The translations under genes and the position numbers were made by a program. This document shows positions 18,477-26,572 of a stretch of DNA of 64,000 bases, piece by piece. Each line of letters opens with the position of its first letter. Within the stretch, counting starts at the first letter, position 1. Under the pieces are notes generated by a model. It ran no database searches, was not told the DNA's origin, and worked only from the letters and a program-made list of their open reading frames with translations. Origin of the DNA: DASVHS01 sp036390755 (GTDB taxonomy: Bacteria > Acidobacteriota > Thermoanaerobaculia > Gp7-AA8); the NCBI GenBank assembly GCA_036390755.1, contig DASWBH010000037.1:9295-73294 (forward strand), given 5' to 3'.

Positions 18477-19029
18477 GCATCGGATCCTCTGGCGGAGGCT
18501 CGATCGGCCCGGTCACGAGTACGCGGGGCTGCGTCGCGACGGGTCGAACTGGCTGCTCAGCGGCGTGGCGGTGTTCGTCGACGACAAACTGCCGTGTCGT
18601 CTCGAATACGCGGTCGTGTGCAATGAAGCGTGGGCGACGCTGCACGCGTCGGTGAACGGCTCCGTCGGCTCGCGCGAAGTCAGCGCCCAGGTCAGCGCGC
18701 GTCCCGACGGTGTGTGGCTGCTCAACCGTGAGCCGTGTCCGCAAGTCGCCGGCTGCACCGATATCGATCTCAATTTCAGCCCGTCGACGAATCTGCTCCC
18801 GATCCGGCGGTTGAATCTTGCGACCGGTGAAGAGGCGCACGTTCGCGCGGCGTGGCTCCGCTTTCCGGGCTTCACGCTCGAGCCGCTCGAGCAGACGTAC
18901 CGACGGCTGAGCGGGCGCATGTTTCGCTACGAGAGCGCGGCAGGAACATTCGTTGCGGAGCTCGAGGTGGGCGAATTGGGTCTGCCGTTGCGGTACGGAG
19001 ACATCTGGTCGGCTGATGCGGTGCTCTGA
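18469..19029 (+). CDS. putative glycolipid-binding domain protein (PF06475-like)
   Basis: A 186-residue protein with the conserved sequence signs of the putative glycolipid-binding family: RRLDRPGHEYAGLRRDG near the N-terminus, a YAVVCNEAWAT strand, the GCTDIDLNFSPSTNLLPIRRL core, RAAWLRFPGFTLEPLEQTYRRL, and a terminal ELEVGELGLPLRYGDIW. Ligand and role in vivo are unknown. It starts at GTG 18469 inside the end of the previous gene, and its stop overlaps the next ATG by one base (TGATG), so translation is coupled. Confidence 0.85.
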   Translation: MAEHRILWRRLDRPGHEYAGLRRDGSNWLLSGVAVFVDDKLPCRLEYAVVCNEAWATLHASVNGSVGSREVSAQVSARPDGVWLLNREPCPQVAGCTDIDLNFSPSTNLLPIRRLNLATGEEAHVRAAWLRFPGFTLEPLEQTYRRLSGRMFRYESAAGTFVAELEVGELGLPLRYGDIWSADAVL

Positions 19030-19505
19030 TGTTTAGAGAAGTGCAGCTGCCCGACGGCATCCGCGGCAAGCTGTTCCTCCACAGCATGCCCGGTCGTCTG
19101 GAGCGATTCGCCGCCGCGCGCACAGCGATCGCCGACAGCGAAGTGAAGCACGTGGTCTGCCTCACCCTCGATCGGGAGATTCGCGAGATGAGTCCCGACT
19201 ACGCGGCGGCGATCGAGGCAGGTCCGCCGTGGCGTCACGTCGCGATTCCGGTGCCGGACGGCGGGATTCCGAGTGACGCGGAGTCGTTCCGCGAAGCGGC
19301 GCGCTCGATCGCCGCGTTGCTGAAGAACGGCGAGAACGTCCTCGTGCACTGCGCGGCCGGCATCGGTCGCACGGGCACGTTCGCCGCAGCGGTGTTGTGC
19401 CAGCTCGGCGTCGCGCTTCCAGATGCGCAGCGCATCGTGCGCGCTGCCGGTTCGTCGTCCGAAAGCGACGCGCAACGGCGCTTTCTGCGCTCGATTTGCG
19501 AGTAG
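19029..19505 (+). CDS. dual-specificity/tyrosine phosphatase-like protein
   Basis: A 158-residue protein phosphatase of the Cys-based DSP type. HCAAGIGRTG supplies the CX5R loop (Cys108, Arg114), and the Asp in PVPDGGIPS (Asp77) is placed as the general acid. Substrate unknown; bacterial members act on phosphotyrosine, phosphoinositides or small phosphates. It is co-translated with the glycolipid-binding-like protein by a one-base overlap, which makes a lipid-phosphate substrate worth considering. Confidence 0.85.
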   Translation: MFREVQLPDGIRGKLFLHSMPGRLERFAAARTAIADSEVKHVVCLTLDREIREMSPDYAAAIEAGPPWRHVAIPVPDGGIPSDAESFREAARSIAALLKNGENVLVHCAAGIGRTGTFAAAVLCQLGVALPDAQRIVRAAGSSSESDAQRRFLRSICE

Positions 19506-19516
19506 GATATCGCCCG

Positions 19517-19900
19517 ATGTTCGACCGGATGAAGGGCTGGATCAAGGACAAGAGCGAGTGGAACGAGCAGCATCGCCGCAACTGGGACCGCGCCACGATC
19601 CCGGCCAGCGACGGCTTGAGCATGCTGCAGCGGCTGCTCGAGACGCGGCTGGCGATGTGGCTCGCTGACGACGGCTGCGAGGTCGTCGACCGGCAGTTGC
19701 TGCAGAACCCCAAGGGCGAGTACGTCGTGCGCTACAAAGTCGTGCCGGTCGGCGTCGACGTCTGGGTGTTCAACGCTGGCGTTCAGGCCGGGATCGGCGA
19801 ACCCGAGCTGAAGCTCCACGACGGCGATGCGATCAGCCCCGACGAGCTCGCGAAGATGGTCGTGGACTTCGTGAAGAGCAAGCTGCCTCCGCGCGCGTAA
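19517..19900 (+). CDS. uncharacterised 127-aa protein
   Basis: Not recognised. Starts MFDRMKGWIKDKSEWNEQHRRNW, with a helix-rich N-terminus, two strands (VRYKVVPVGVDVWVFNAG) and a helix (PDELAKMVVDFVKSKL). No signal peptide or membrane segment. The frame is open further upstream, but ATG 19517 lies just after the phosphatase stop. Probably part of the 18054-20456 operon. Confidence 0.65.
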   Translation: MFDRMKGWIKDKSEWNEQHRRNWDRATIPASDGLSMLQRLLETRLAMWLADDGCEVVDRQLLQNPKGEYVVRYKVVPVGVDVWVFNAGVQAGIGEPELKLHDGDAISPDELAKMVVDFVKSKLPPRA

Positions 19901-19904
19901 CGGG

Positions 19905-20456
19905 ATGGCCGGCCGGTTCTTTTCGTTTGTCGGCGGCGACGGAGGCGCGTGGCGAGTGACGCGAATGGCCGCGATCACCGGCCAGAGTCTCGAGCGCGTC
20001 GAACGGCTCCACGTCGTCGAGAAGCGGCTGGAGAGTCCGCCCGCGAACGCAGAATGGGTCCTCCGCGGCGTCACCAGCTACGAACGCTACGTGACGGCGG
20101 CGGAGCAACAGCAACTTCGCGCCAGGCAGCCGCCCGTCGGCCGGCCTGAGGCCACTCGCGCGGCGCTGATTCCCATACGCAAATCGGACGAGTGGTGGCA
20201 ATTGCCGCACGACGAACGCCGGCGCATCTTCGAAGATCGATCCGCGCACATCGCGACAGGGCTCCGGTATCTGCCTGCCGTCGCGCGCCGCCTGCATCAC
20301 GGCTACGAGCTCGGCGAGCCGTTCGATTTCCTGACATGGTTCGAGTTCGCGCCGGGCGATGCGCACGCCTTCGAAGAGCTCGTCGGAGAGTTGCGGCGCA
20401 CGGAGGAGTGGCGCTTCGTGATTCGCGAGGTCGATGTGAGAGTGGAGCGCGACTGA
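19905..20456 (+). CDS. chlorite dismutase family haem protein, short (clade 2-like) form
   Basis: A 183-residue protein of the chlorite dismutase/HemQ superfamily. The signature WWQLPHDERRRIFEDRSAHIA to HHGYELGEPFDFLTWFEF corresponds to the haem pocket and following strand of Clds. His115 fits the proximal haem ligand and Arg128, exactly 13 residues later, fits the distal Arg that true chlorite dismutases use; HemQ coproporphyrin decarboxylases usually have another residue there. Length matches the short clade 2 enzymes. It starts 4 bp after the preceding gene. Chlorite detoxification is a prediction; peroxide or haem handling are alternatives. Confidence 0.75.
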   Translation: MAGRFFSFVGGDGGAWRVTRMAAITGQSLERVERLHVVEKRLESPPANAEWVLRGVTSYERYVTAAEQQQLRARQPPVGRPEATRAALIPIRKSDEWWQLPHDERRRIFEDRSAHIATGLRYLPAVARRLHHGYELGEPFDFLTWFEFAPGDAHAFEELVGELRRTEEWRFVIREVDVRVERD

Positions 20457-20460
20457 GGAC

Positions 20461-21123
20461 TCACGATGCCCCCAGCGTCTCCAGAAATCCGCGAGCTGCG
20501 TGGTCGAGTGTCGGATTCGTCTGCGCGCCGACGCCGCCGGCCTCGACCACCAGCACGTGCGGCGACTCGACCGAATCGGGCGACTTCTCGTGCCGCTCGA
20601 GCCCGCGCAGCTCCTCGTGGCGGCTGTTGCCGTAGGTGAGGAATCGAACGTCGGCGAAGCCGGCGCGTCGCAGCAGCGCCGCGAGCGTCGTCGCGTTGAA
20701 CAGAAACTGATGACCCCACCCGCGGAACGACGTGTTCAGAGCGAAGCAGTTCCGGATCGCGTCGTTCGCGCCGTACTGCGTCGCCACGACCCAGTCGAGA
20801 TTCGGCGTCGACAGACGCAGCACGCCGTCGTCCGCCAGTGCGCTCCGGCAATCGCGCAGAAATCGCTCGCACTCCCAGTACGGCAGATGCTCGATGAAGT
20901 GCTCGGCGAAGACAAAGCGCAGATCGTGAAACGGAAGCCCGTCGCGGACGTCGAGCACGTAGTCGACGCCCCGGTAACGCCGCACGTCGATGTTGATCCA
21001 GCCGTCGAGATGTACGGGACCGCAGCCGACGTGCAGCTTGCCGCCGGGAGGCAGCCGGCGGCATCGCCACGCGTTGTACGACTTTCTCGCTGTGCGCCAC
21101 CAGTGGCGGAGGATGCCGGTCAT
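20461..21123 (-). CDS. SAM-dependent methyltransferase
   Basis: A class I methyltransferase of 220 residues. KLHVGCGPVHLDGWINID is motif I with its acidic end, FAEHFIEHLPYWECERFLRDC is the post-motif region typical of UbiE/SAM_MT11-like enzymes, and LADDGVLRLSTPNLDWV is the next strand. Substrate unknown. The ATG at 21123 overlaps the hydrolase stop by 4 bp (ATGA), so it is the last gene of a coupled four-gene operon with an amidase and an actin-like protein. Confidence 0.82.
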   Translation of the reverse strand: MTGILRHWWRTARKSYNAWRCRRLPPGGKLHVGCGPVHLDGWINIDVRRYRGVDYVLDVRDGLPFHDLRFVFAEHFIEHLPYWECERFLRDCRSALADDGVLRLSTPNLDWVVATQYGANDAIRNCFALNTSFRGWGHQFLFNATTLAALLRRAGFADVRFLTYGNSRHEELRGLERHEKSPDSVESPHVLVVEAGGVGAQTNPTLDHAARGFLETLGAS

Positions 21124-21941
21124 TTCGCCGCGGCCGTTTTGATGAAGCGCGTGACGGTGTCGTAGTAGCGCTGCTGCTCGGCGTTCGCCAGCTCGCAATG
21201 GCCGGCCGTCTCGCTGACGAGCAGCTCCTTCGGCACGCGCAGCTGCTGATAGAGCGACATGCCGAGCTTGAACGGGATCACCTGGTCGGGCTTGCCGTGC
21301 ATGACCAGCACCGGCGCGCCGGCGGCGTTGAGCCAGCGAGCGGTCGTGAGCGCGAGCGGCGCCGTCCAGCCGAGGGGAATCGGCGCGTACAGCGCGTTGC
21401 CGAGCTCGGCGAGCGAGGGGAACGAATTCTCGATCACCACGCTTTGCGCGCCGCGCTCCTTCGCCACGTACGCGGCATACGGGCCGCCGAGGGATTCGCC
21501 GTAAAGACTGATGTCGGAGGTCAGCTTGCGCGCGTGGTCATACGCGGCGATCGCGTCGATGAACAGCGCGTTCTCAGCCGGTATGCCGTCGCTCTTGCCG
21601 TAGCCGCGCCAGTCGAACAGCAGCACCGAGATGCCGCGCGCCGCCAGGTTCGCCGCGATCGGCCCGCGCTCTCCGATGTTGCCGCCGTTGCCGTGGAAGT
21701 AGACGAGCAGCGGCGCGTTCGCGTCGCGTGACCGAAACAGCCACGCGTTGAGCCGGACTCCGTCCCGCGTCGTGATCCATTGCTCTTCCGGCTGCACCGC
21801 GAATGACGACGTGTCCCAGAATCCTTCCGGATACCGCAGCGGGAAAAACATCGATCCGCGGCGGACGTGCTGGGCGAAGAAGTAGAGCGCGACGGCTGCG
21901 ACGACGGCGACGACGGCAGCGGTCGCGAGGAGGCGGATCAC
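21120..21941 (-). CDS. alpha/beta hydrolase, Bem46-like, membrane-anchored
   Basis: A 273-residue serine hydrolase with an N-terminal hydrophobic anchor (residues 3-22). HGNGGNIG forms the oxyanion region, YGESLGG holds the nucleophile Ser150, HGKPDQVIP the acid Asp219, and AGHCE the His248. This matches the Bem46/ABHD13-type family found in cell envelopes. Substrate not known; an ester or lipid is plausible. It overlaps the MamK-like gene by 4 bp upstream and the methyltransferase by 4 bp downstream. Confidence 0.85.
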   Translation of the reverse strand: MIRLLATAAVVAVVAAVALYFFAQHVRRGSMFFPLRYPEGFWDTSSFAVQPEEQWITTRDGVRLNAWLFRSRDANAPLLVYFHGNGGNIGERGPIAANLAARGISVLLFDWRGYGKSDGIPAENALFIDAIAAYDHARKLTSDISLYGESLGGPYAAYVAKERGAQSVVIENSFPSLAELGNALYAPIPLGWTAPLALTTARWLNAAGAPVLVMHGKPDQVIPFKLGMSLYQQLRVPKELLVSETAGHCELANAEQQRYYDTVTRFIKTAAAK

Positions 21942-22972
21942 GCCGATAGTTTTTCCCAGTCTGTCTCCGGCGCGTCAAGGGCCAGCGCGAGACCGCCGTC
22001 GGATCCGACGAACACGGGATCCTCCATGTACGTCACGCGTCCGCCGCCGACTTCGCGGAGCGCGGCTTCGAGCGCCTGCGGCAGATTGCGAATCAGTCCG
22101 CCGCCGCCCGACAGGATGATGTTGTTGCGCACCTTCTCCTGGAACTCCGGTTCCACGCGCGAGAGCAGGTCCAGCATCGTCTCGATCGTCGGAGCGAGGA
22201 GGGTCTCGCACGCCGCTTTGAGCTCGTCGGTGATGTCGAGCTCCGTCGGTACGCCCTTCACCGGCGCCGTCACGACCGCGCGCCGGCCCGGATCGCCGAC
22301 GAAGCTGAACTTCTCCTTCCACTCGCGCACCATGAAGATCGTGACGTTCGCCTGCGGGAAGCGCTCCTCGATGAGCCCCAGCAGGTGCGCATCGATCGAG
22401 TCGCCGGCGATCGTCAGCGTCCGCTGGTCCTCTTCGGTCGGATAGCGGCCCTTCATGACGCAGAAGTCGGTGGTGCCCGCGCCGATGTCGACGATCATCG
22501 TGTTGAGCAGCGCGTCGAGTCCGTACGCGACGGCGAACGGCTCCGAGACGATCATCAGACTGTCGACGATCCCTTTCATCGAATTGCGCAGGTACTGCTT
22601 GTTCGTGCGCAGCGCCGCGGCGGGTACGCCGACGACCGCCCGCACGTTCGACGTACGCGCCTTGCCGTTCGCGTTCACGCCGACGAGTCCGAGCAGATGC
22701 CGGAGCAGCTCGCGGACCGCTTCGACATCCTTTTCCGATCCTTCCTTGAGCAGGCCGCGCTCGAGAGGCCGATGGAGGTCGAGCATGGTCCGGTTCGACA
22801 CGGCTTCGTGTCCGATGAGCACCTGGCGTTTGAGGACTTTCTTCGCGACCATGTCCACGGGCCATCCGACGAAGCTGTCGACGACGAAGCGCTCGCCGTT
22901 CGACGCGGAGATTGCGCTCCGCGAGGTGCCGAGGTCGATGCCGACGTGAAGAAGCTCGGAGGGTGCGGACAT
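21938..22972 (-). CDS. MamK-family actin-like filament protein
   Basis: A 344-residue bacterial actin. Phosphate loop 1 is GIDLGTSRSAI (11-21), phosphate loop 2 VDIGAGTTDFCVMKGRYP (161-178), the adenosine loop LSGGGGLIRNL (287-297), and Glu144 in SEPFAVAYG fits the catalytic Glu of MamK. Segments VVDSFVGWP, LHRPLERGLLKEGSEK, RYPTEEDQRTL, RVEPEFQEKVRNNI and VGSDGGLALALDAPETDWEKL closely follow remembered MamK sequences rather than MreB (GIDLGTANTLV, TGGGALLRGLD). It starts 2 bp after the amidase stop. Filament-forming role inferred; no magnetosome genes are nearby. Confidence 0.8.
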   Translation of the reverse strand: MSAPSELLHVGIDLGTSRSAISASNGERFVVDSFVGWPVDMVAKKVLKRQVLIGHEAVSNRTMLDLHRPLERGLLKEGSEKDVEAVRELLRHLLGLVGVNANGKARTSNVRAVVGVPAAALRTNKQYLRNSMKGIVDSLMIVSEPFAVAYGLDALLNTMIVDIGAGTTDFCVMKGRYPTEEDQRTLTIAGDSIDAHLLGLIEERFPQANVTIFMVREWKEKFSFVGDPGRRAVVTAPVKGVPTELDITDELKAACETLLAPTIETMLDLLSRVEPEFQEKVRNNIILSGGGGLIRNLPQALEAALREVGGGRVTYMEDPVFVGSDGGLALALDAPETDWEKLSA

Positions 22973-22974
22973 CG

Positions 22975-23997
22975 TCAGGTTCCTTTCTTTCGGGGCGACT
23001 CCGCCGCTCCCGCGTACGCTCGAATCCCTTCGAACAACGCCTCGGCGATCTTCTGCCGGTAGTCGGCTTTGCCGAGCATGGCCGCTTCTTTCTGGTTCGA
23101 GAGGCAGCCGATTTCGGCGAGGATTGCCGGCATCTCGGTCGCGACGAGCACGACGAACGGTGCGCGCTTCACGCCCCAGTTCTCGAGGCCGGGGTCGTTC
23201 GCGCGGAGCTGCCCGAAGAGCCGCTGCTGCACGGTACGGGCGAGCTGCCGCGACTCGTCGCGCCGCGCGTCCGCGTAAATGCCGTCGAGCAGCTTGCGCA
23301 GATCGGCCATCGAATAGCCGGACATGCTGTTCTCGTCGGCGGCGAGTTTAGTCAGCGACGGATCGTCGGTCGGGCCGAGGTAGTAGGTCTCGACGCCGTG
23401 CGACGCGGTGTGGTTGACGATCGAGTTGACGTGGATCGAAACGAAGACGTCGCTGCGCGATTCGTTGGCCAGACGCGCGCGATCGCGGAGGCGGATGGTG
23501 CGGTCGTCGCCGCGCGTGACGATGACTTCGAAGCCGCCGCGCTCGAGGATTCGCTTCAGGCGGCGGCCGACGTCGAGCGTCACGAATTTTTCCTCGAGGC
23601 CGAGCGCGGAGGCACCGGGATCGGTCCCGCCGTGGCCCGCATCGAGAACGACGCGGCGGACGGCCAGGGGGAAGGCCGAGGCGGCGACGCGCTGGAGGGG
23701 ATCGGGCGTCGCGATGACTTCGGGCGTCGCGGCAGCCAGCGCGTGCACGGGCGCGGGAGACGGCTGCGCCGGAGGTGCGGGTGAGGGCGTGGCCTGATTC
23801 GCGACGAAATACGTCGAGCCGGCGAGCGCGAAGGCGATCAGCACGGGAGCGCGCCGCAGCCACACGTTCAGCAGCCGCTTCGGCCTTTGGAGCGACCGAG
23901 GCGGCAAGCCGCGAATGGTGGCGACGTTCTCCGCGATGGCCTGTTTCAGCAGGCGCCGCCGCATTCGTTCGATTCTGTCCGCGCTCATTCCGCTCAC
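22975..23997 (-). CDS. N-acetylmuramoyl-L-alanine amidase (Amidase_3) with a membrane anchor
   Basis: Cleaves the amide between MurNAc and the stem peptide. A basic N-terminus, one transmembrane segment (about residues 49-66) and a Pro/Ala linker precede the zinc amidase domain. DAGHGG gives His122, LEEKF Glu136, SIHVNS His189, and AEIGCLSN the catalytic Glu295. The 340-residue protein is thus inner-membrane-anchored with a periplasmic catalytic domain. It is first of a four-gene operon whose second gene encodes a MamK-like actin, suggesting cytoskeleton-guided wall cleavage. An alternative start is the ATG at 23988. Confidence 0.92.
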   Translation of the reverse strand: MSGMSADRIERMRRRLLKQAIAENVATIRGLPPRSLQRPKRLLNVWLRRAPVLIAFALAGSTYFVANQATPSPAPPAQPSPAPVHALAAATPEVIATPDPLQRVAASAFPLAVRRVVLDAGHGGTDPGASALGLEEKFVTLDVGRRLKRILERGGFEVIVTRGDDRTIRLRDRARLANESRSDVFVSIHVNSIVNHTASHGVETYYLGPTDDPSLTKLAADENSMSGYSMADLRKLLDGIYADARRDESRQLARTVQQRLFGQLRANDPGLENWGVKRAPFVVLVATEMPAILAEIGCLSNQKEAAMLGKADYRQKIAEALFEGIRAYAGAAESPRKKGT

Positions 23998-24067
23998 CCG
24001 ATCGACGATTTGACGTCAACGATTCTAACTCGGCCGCTAGAATGCCCCGCGAAAGGAGTCATCCGAG

Positions 24068-24283
24068 ATGGCGGACAACAGAGTCTACAAACTGGTCGAG
24101 CTCGTCGGCACGTCGGAGAAAGGCTTCGCCGAGGCGGTCGCGACGGGCGTCAAACGCGCGGCGAAAACGCTCCGCAACATGGACTGGTTCGAGGTCACCG
24201 AGCTGCGGGGCCGGGTCACCGGGAACAAGGTCGCGCAGTATCAGGTGAAGCTGAAGGTCGGGTTCCGGCTCGACGACGAGTAG
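24068..24283 (+). CDS. dodecin, flavin-binding protein
   Basis: A 71-residue protein with the dodecin signature: VYKLVELVGTSEKGFAEAV, TLRNMDWFEVTELRGRV and QYQVKLKVGFRLD. Dodecins form hollow dodecamers that store or buffer FMN, riboflavin or CoA. The conserved Trp of DWFEV stacks the isoalloxazine ring. An AAAGGAG site precedes the ATG. A perfect 10-bp palindrome TTGACGTCAA (24010-24019) and a TAGAAT hexamer (24038-24043) lie in its upstream region. Confidence 0.95.
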   Translation: MADNRVYKLVELVGTSEKGFAEAVATGVKRAAKTLRNMDWFEVTELRGRVTGNKVAQYQVKLKVGFRLDDE

Positions 24284-24290
24284 GCGAAGG

Positions 24291-24329
24291 GTTGTCGGTT
24301 ATCGGTGCTGACGACCGATAACCGACAAC
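24291..24329. terminator. 16-bp perfect hairpin between dodecin and cytochrome genes
   Basis: GTTGTCGGTTATCGGT (24291-24306) is perfectly complementary to ACCGATAACCGACAAC (24314-24329) with a 7-base loop, between convergent genes. No U-tract follows, so termination would rely on the stem. The same TTATCGGTTGTC word recurs at 36842-36912. Confidence 0.75.
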
Positions 24330-24336
24330 CGACAAC

Positions 24337-25379
24337 TCACTCCGGTTTCGCGAACTCCTTCTCGTGGTCTTCGCGTTCAATCTGATCTCGCTGTATGTCC
24401 GGGTCGCTCCGGCACGCGGATCGACCGTAACGACCTTGACGACGAACGGCAGCTTCATGCCGTCGACTTCGCGATAGTCCGAAAAGTCGGTCTGCTGCGG
24501 AATGAGACCGATGGGTGTCGGCGTCAGGCGGATGCGGCGAACGAGCAGACCGGTTTCCGCGTCGAAGTAGAGTCGCTCGCGTCCGTTCTCGCCGAATCGG
24601 GCAACCATCAGATAAGCGTCGCGATCGCCGACCTTCGTCAGCAGGTGCACGCGAGCATTGGCCGGGATGTCGTTCGGAAGCGTCGGCCGGTACGCGTTGG
24701 CGATCATCGTGGCGGTCTCGATCTGATTCGGCTCCATCGCGCGCGTGCCTTTTGCGTCGCGCACCCATCCGCTGCTGCCGTCGATGACGTTCACCATCTC
24801 GCCTTGCGGAGTCATTCCGGTTGCGCGCATCCTGCCCGGCGCGATCACGACGTCGATGGGTGTCTTTCCCTGCTGCGCCTCGCGCACGCCCTTCAGTTCC
24901 ATGGTCGCGAGCGCTTTCTCGTTGAGGTTGCCCAGCGCTTTCGCATAGCGCGCGACGACTTCATCGCGCGTCGGCAGCGGCGGCTTCGGTGCGGCCTGTG
25001 CCTCCGCGGGCCGTGGCACGAGCGCGATCGGCAGCACCGGAACGCTGACGGGGTTCGGCGCACCGCGGTGGCAGGTTTCGCACGAGACCTCCGTCTGTCC
25101 TTTGAAGTACTTCACGTTCGTGTCGATGACGAGCTGCATCATCTGACGTGCAGTCTTCTTCTCGTCCTTGGCGTCGTTCGGGAGATCGAGCTCGCCGTTC
25201 GCGGCGCGCACGTGGCAGAAATCGCAAGTGACACCGAGCGAGGCGGAGATGAACTGCATCGCCCGAAACAGCTGACCGGGCGTCAGGCCCTTCAGCACCT
25301 GCACGTTTTTCAGCTCCTGCTGGCCAGCAGCAGTGGTCGCGATCAGCGCGAGTGTCACAGCAAACGTCATTCGCTTCAT
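24337..25379 (-). CDS. secreted dihaem c-type cytochrome (reaction-centre cytochrome domain), 3' frameshift
   Basis: An exported protein (MKRMTFAVTLALIATTAAG) with two CxxCH haem sites, CDFCH (52-56) and CETCH (100-104), inside a domain like the photosynthetic reaction-centre cytochrome subunit (PF02276-type), common in Acidobacteriota as a stand-alone protein. A beta-rich region follows (MELKGVREAQ to YREVDGMKLPFVVKV), resembling outer-membrane lipoprotein-sorting folds. The frame matches homologues to YSEIRLNAK. The expected end DHEKEFAKPE plus TGA (24337) is in another frame, so a 1- or 2-base indel lies near 24369-24372. Without correction the frame runs through the hairpin and 68 bp into dodecin, ending at 24216. 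Confidence 0.82.
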
Positions 25380-25444
25380 CGAGGCTCCTTTCCGGGGAGG
25401 CGATCTTAGCTTTTGCGGCGCCGGTCATGCATTACTCGACATGA

Positions 25445-26572
25445 ATGCGCGAGCCGGTGACGAGCGAGATGGAGCTTCACATTCCGTTCCTCACGATGCT
25501 GAAGGTCGCGCTGTTCCTTCTCCTCGTCTTCCTGACGATCAAGATCGTTCCGCTGATCGCGATCATCTACGTCGCGGCAATGGTCGCGGTGGTGATCTCG
25601 GCGGCCGCCGGCTGGATGGAGCGGCATCGCGTCCGGCGCAGCTTCGGGCTGACGCTGGTCGCGGCGTCGATCTTCGTCCTGGTTCTGCTGTTCCTGTTCG
25701 TCGTGGTTCCCTCGATGTTTGCCCAGGTGCGGCAGATCATCGCCGACCTGCCGCGCATCGCGCAGCGTCTCGAACGTGAATTGCCGGCGGCTGCGCCGTA
25801 TATCCGCAGCATCACAGCTCAGGCGAAATCGCCGCCGAATTCCGGGAATCTGAGGGATTGGCTGGCGCGCGGAGCGATCGCCGGCTGGTACGCGGTCGAG
25901 GCGATCGCGGCGATTTTCATGACGCTCGTCATGGCCGTGTACTTCGCGCTGCAGGGGAAGAAGGCGCTGGCGTGGCTGTTCAGTTTTGCGCCGATGGAGA
26001 AGCGGCGAAAACTCGTGCAGACGGCCGAGGAGGTCGAGCCGGTGATGCTGGCGTACATGCGCGGGCAGCTGATCACGTCGTCGCTCGCCGCGGCCGTTGC
26101 GCTGGTGACTGCGCTGGCGCTGCACCTGCCGGCGGCGATCCCTCTCGCCTTTCTCGCCTTCGTCGGCGACTTCGTCCCGGTCCTCGGTTTCATCTCTGCG
26201 GTCGTCCCCGCCGTCCTGCTCGCGCTGCTGCGCTCTCCGCTTTCGGCGCTGATCGTGATTGCAGCGTACGCGGCCTATCACGTCGTCGAGAACTACTACG
26301 TCGTTCCGATCGTCTACGGATCGTCGATGCGGCTGTCGAGTCTGGCCGTCCTGCTGACGGTCGCAACCGGCGGAATGATTGCCGGGCCGGCCGGCGCCGT
26401 TCTCGTTCTGCCGATCGCGGCGGCGTATCCGCCGATCGAGCGCATCTGGCTCAGCTCGCGTCTCGCGCCGGACACGATTCGCAAGCACGACGCGATCGAA
26501 GGCGACGACGAGGAGCGCGCCGACGCCGTTGCGGAAGACGTGTTGAGGGCGGACGAGCGGCGCCGGAGATGA
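25445..26572 (+). CDS. AI-2E family transporter
   Basis: A 375-residue polytopic membrane protein. Hydrophobic segments occur around residues 15-60, 70-95, and in several C-terminal helices, with the family motifs ALAFLAFVGDFVPVLGF-like (LAFLAFVGDFVPVLGF) and NYYVVPIVYGSSMRLSSLAVLL. Family members have been linked to quorum-signal export or Na+/H+ exchange, so substrate is open. The C-terminus is charged and cytoplasmic. The start is ATG 25445; Met9 is an alternative. It stands alone and ends against the convergent SPFH operon. Confidence 0.85.
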   Translation: MREPVTSEMELHIPFLTMLKVALFLLLVFLTIKIVPLIAIIYVAAMVAVVISAAAGWMERHRVRRSFGLTLVAASIFVLVLLFLFVVVPSMFAQVRQIIADLPRIAQRLERELPAAAPYIRSITAQAKSPPNSGNLRDWLARGAIAGWYAVEAIAAIFMTLVMAVYFALQGKKALAWLFSFAPMEKRRKLVQTAEEVEPVMLAYMRGQLITSSLAAAVALVTALALHLPAAIPLAFLAFVGDFVPVLGFISAVVPAVLLALLRSPLSALIVIAAYAAYHVVENYYVVPIVYGSSMRLSSLAVLLTVATGGMIAGPAGAVLVLPIAAAYPPIERIWLSSRLAPDTIRKHDAIEGDDEERADAVAEDVLRADERRRR

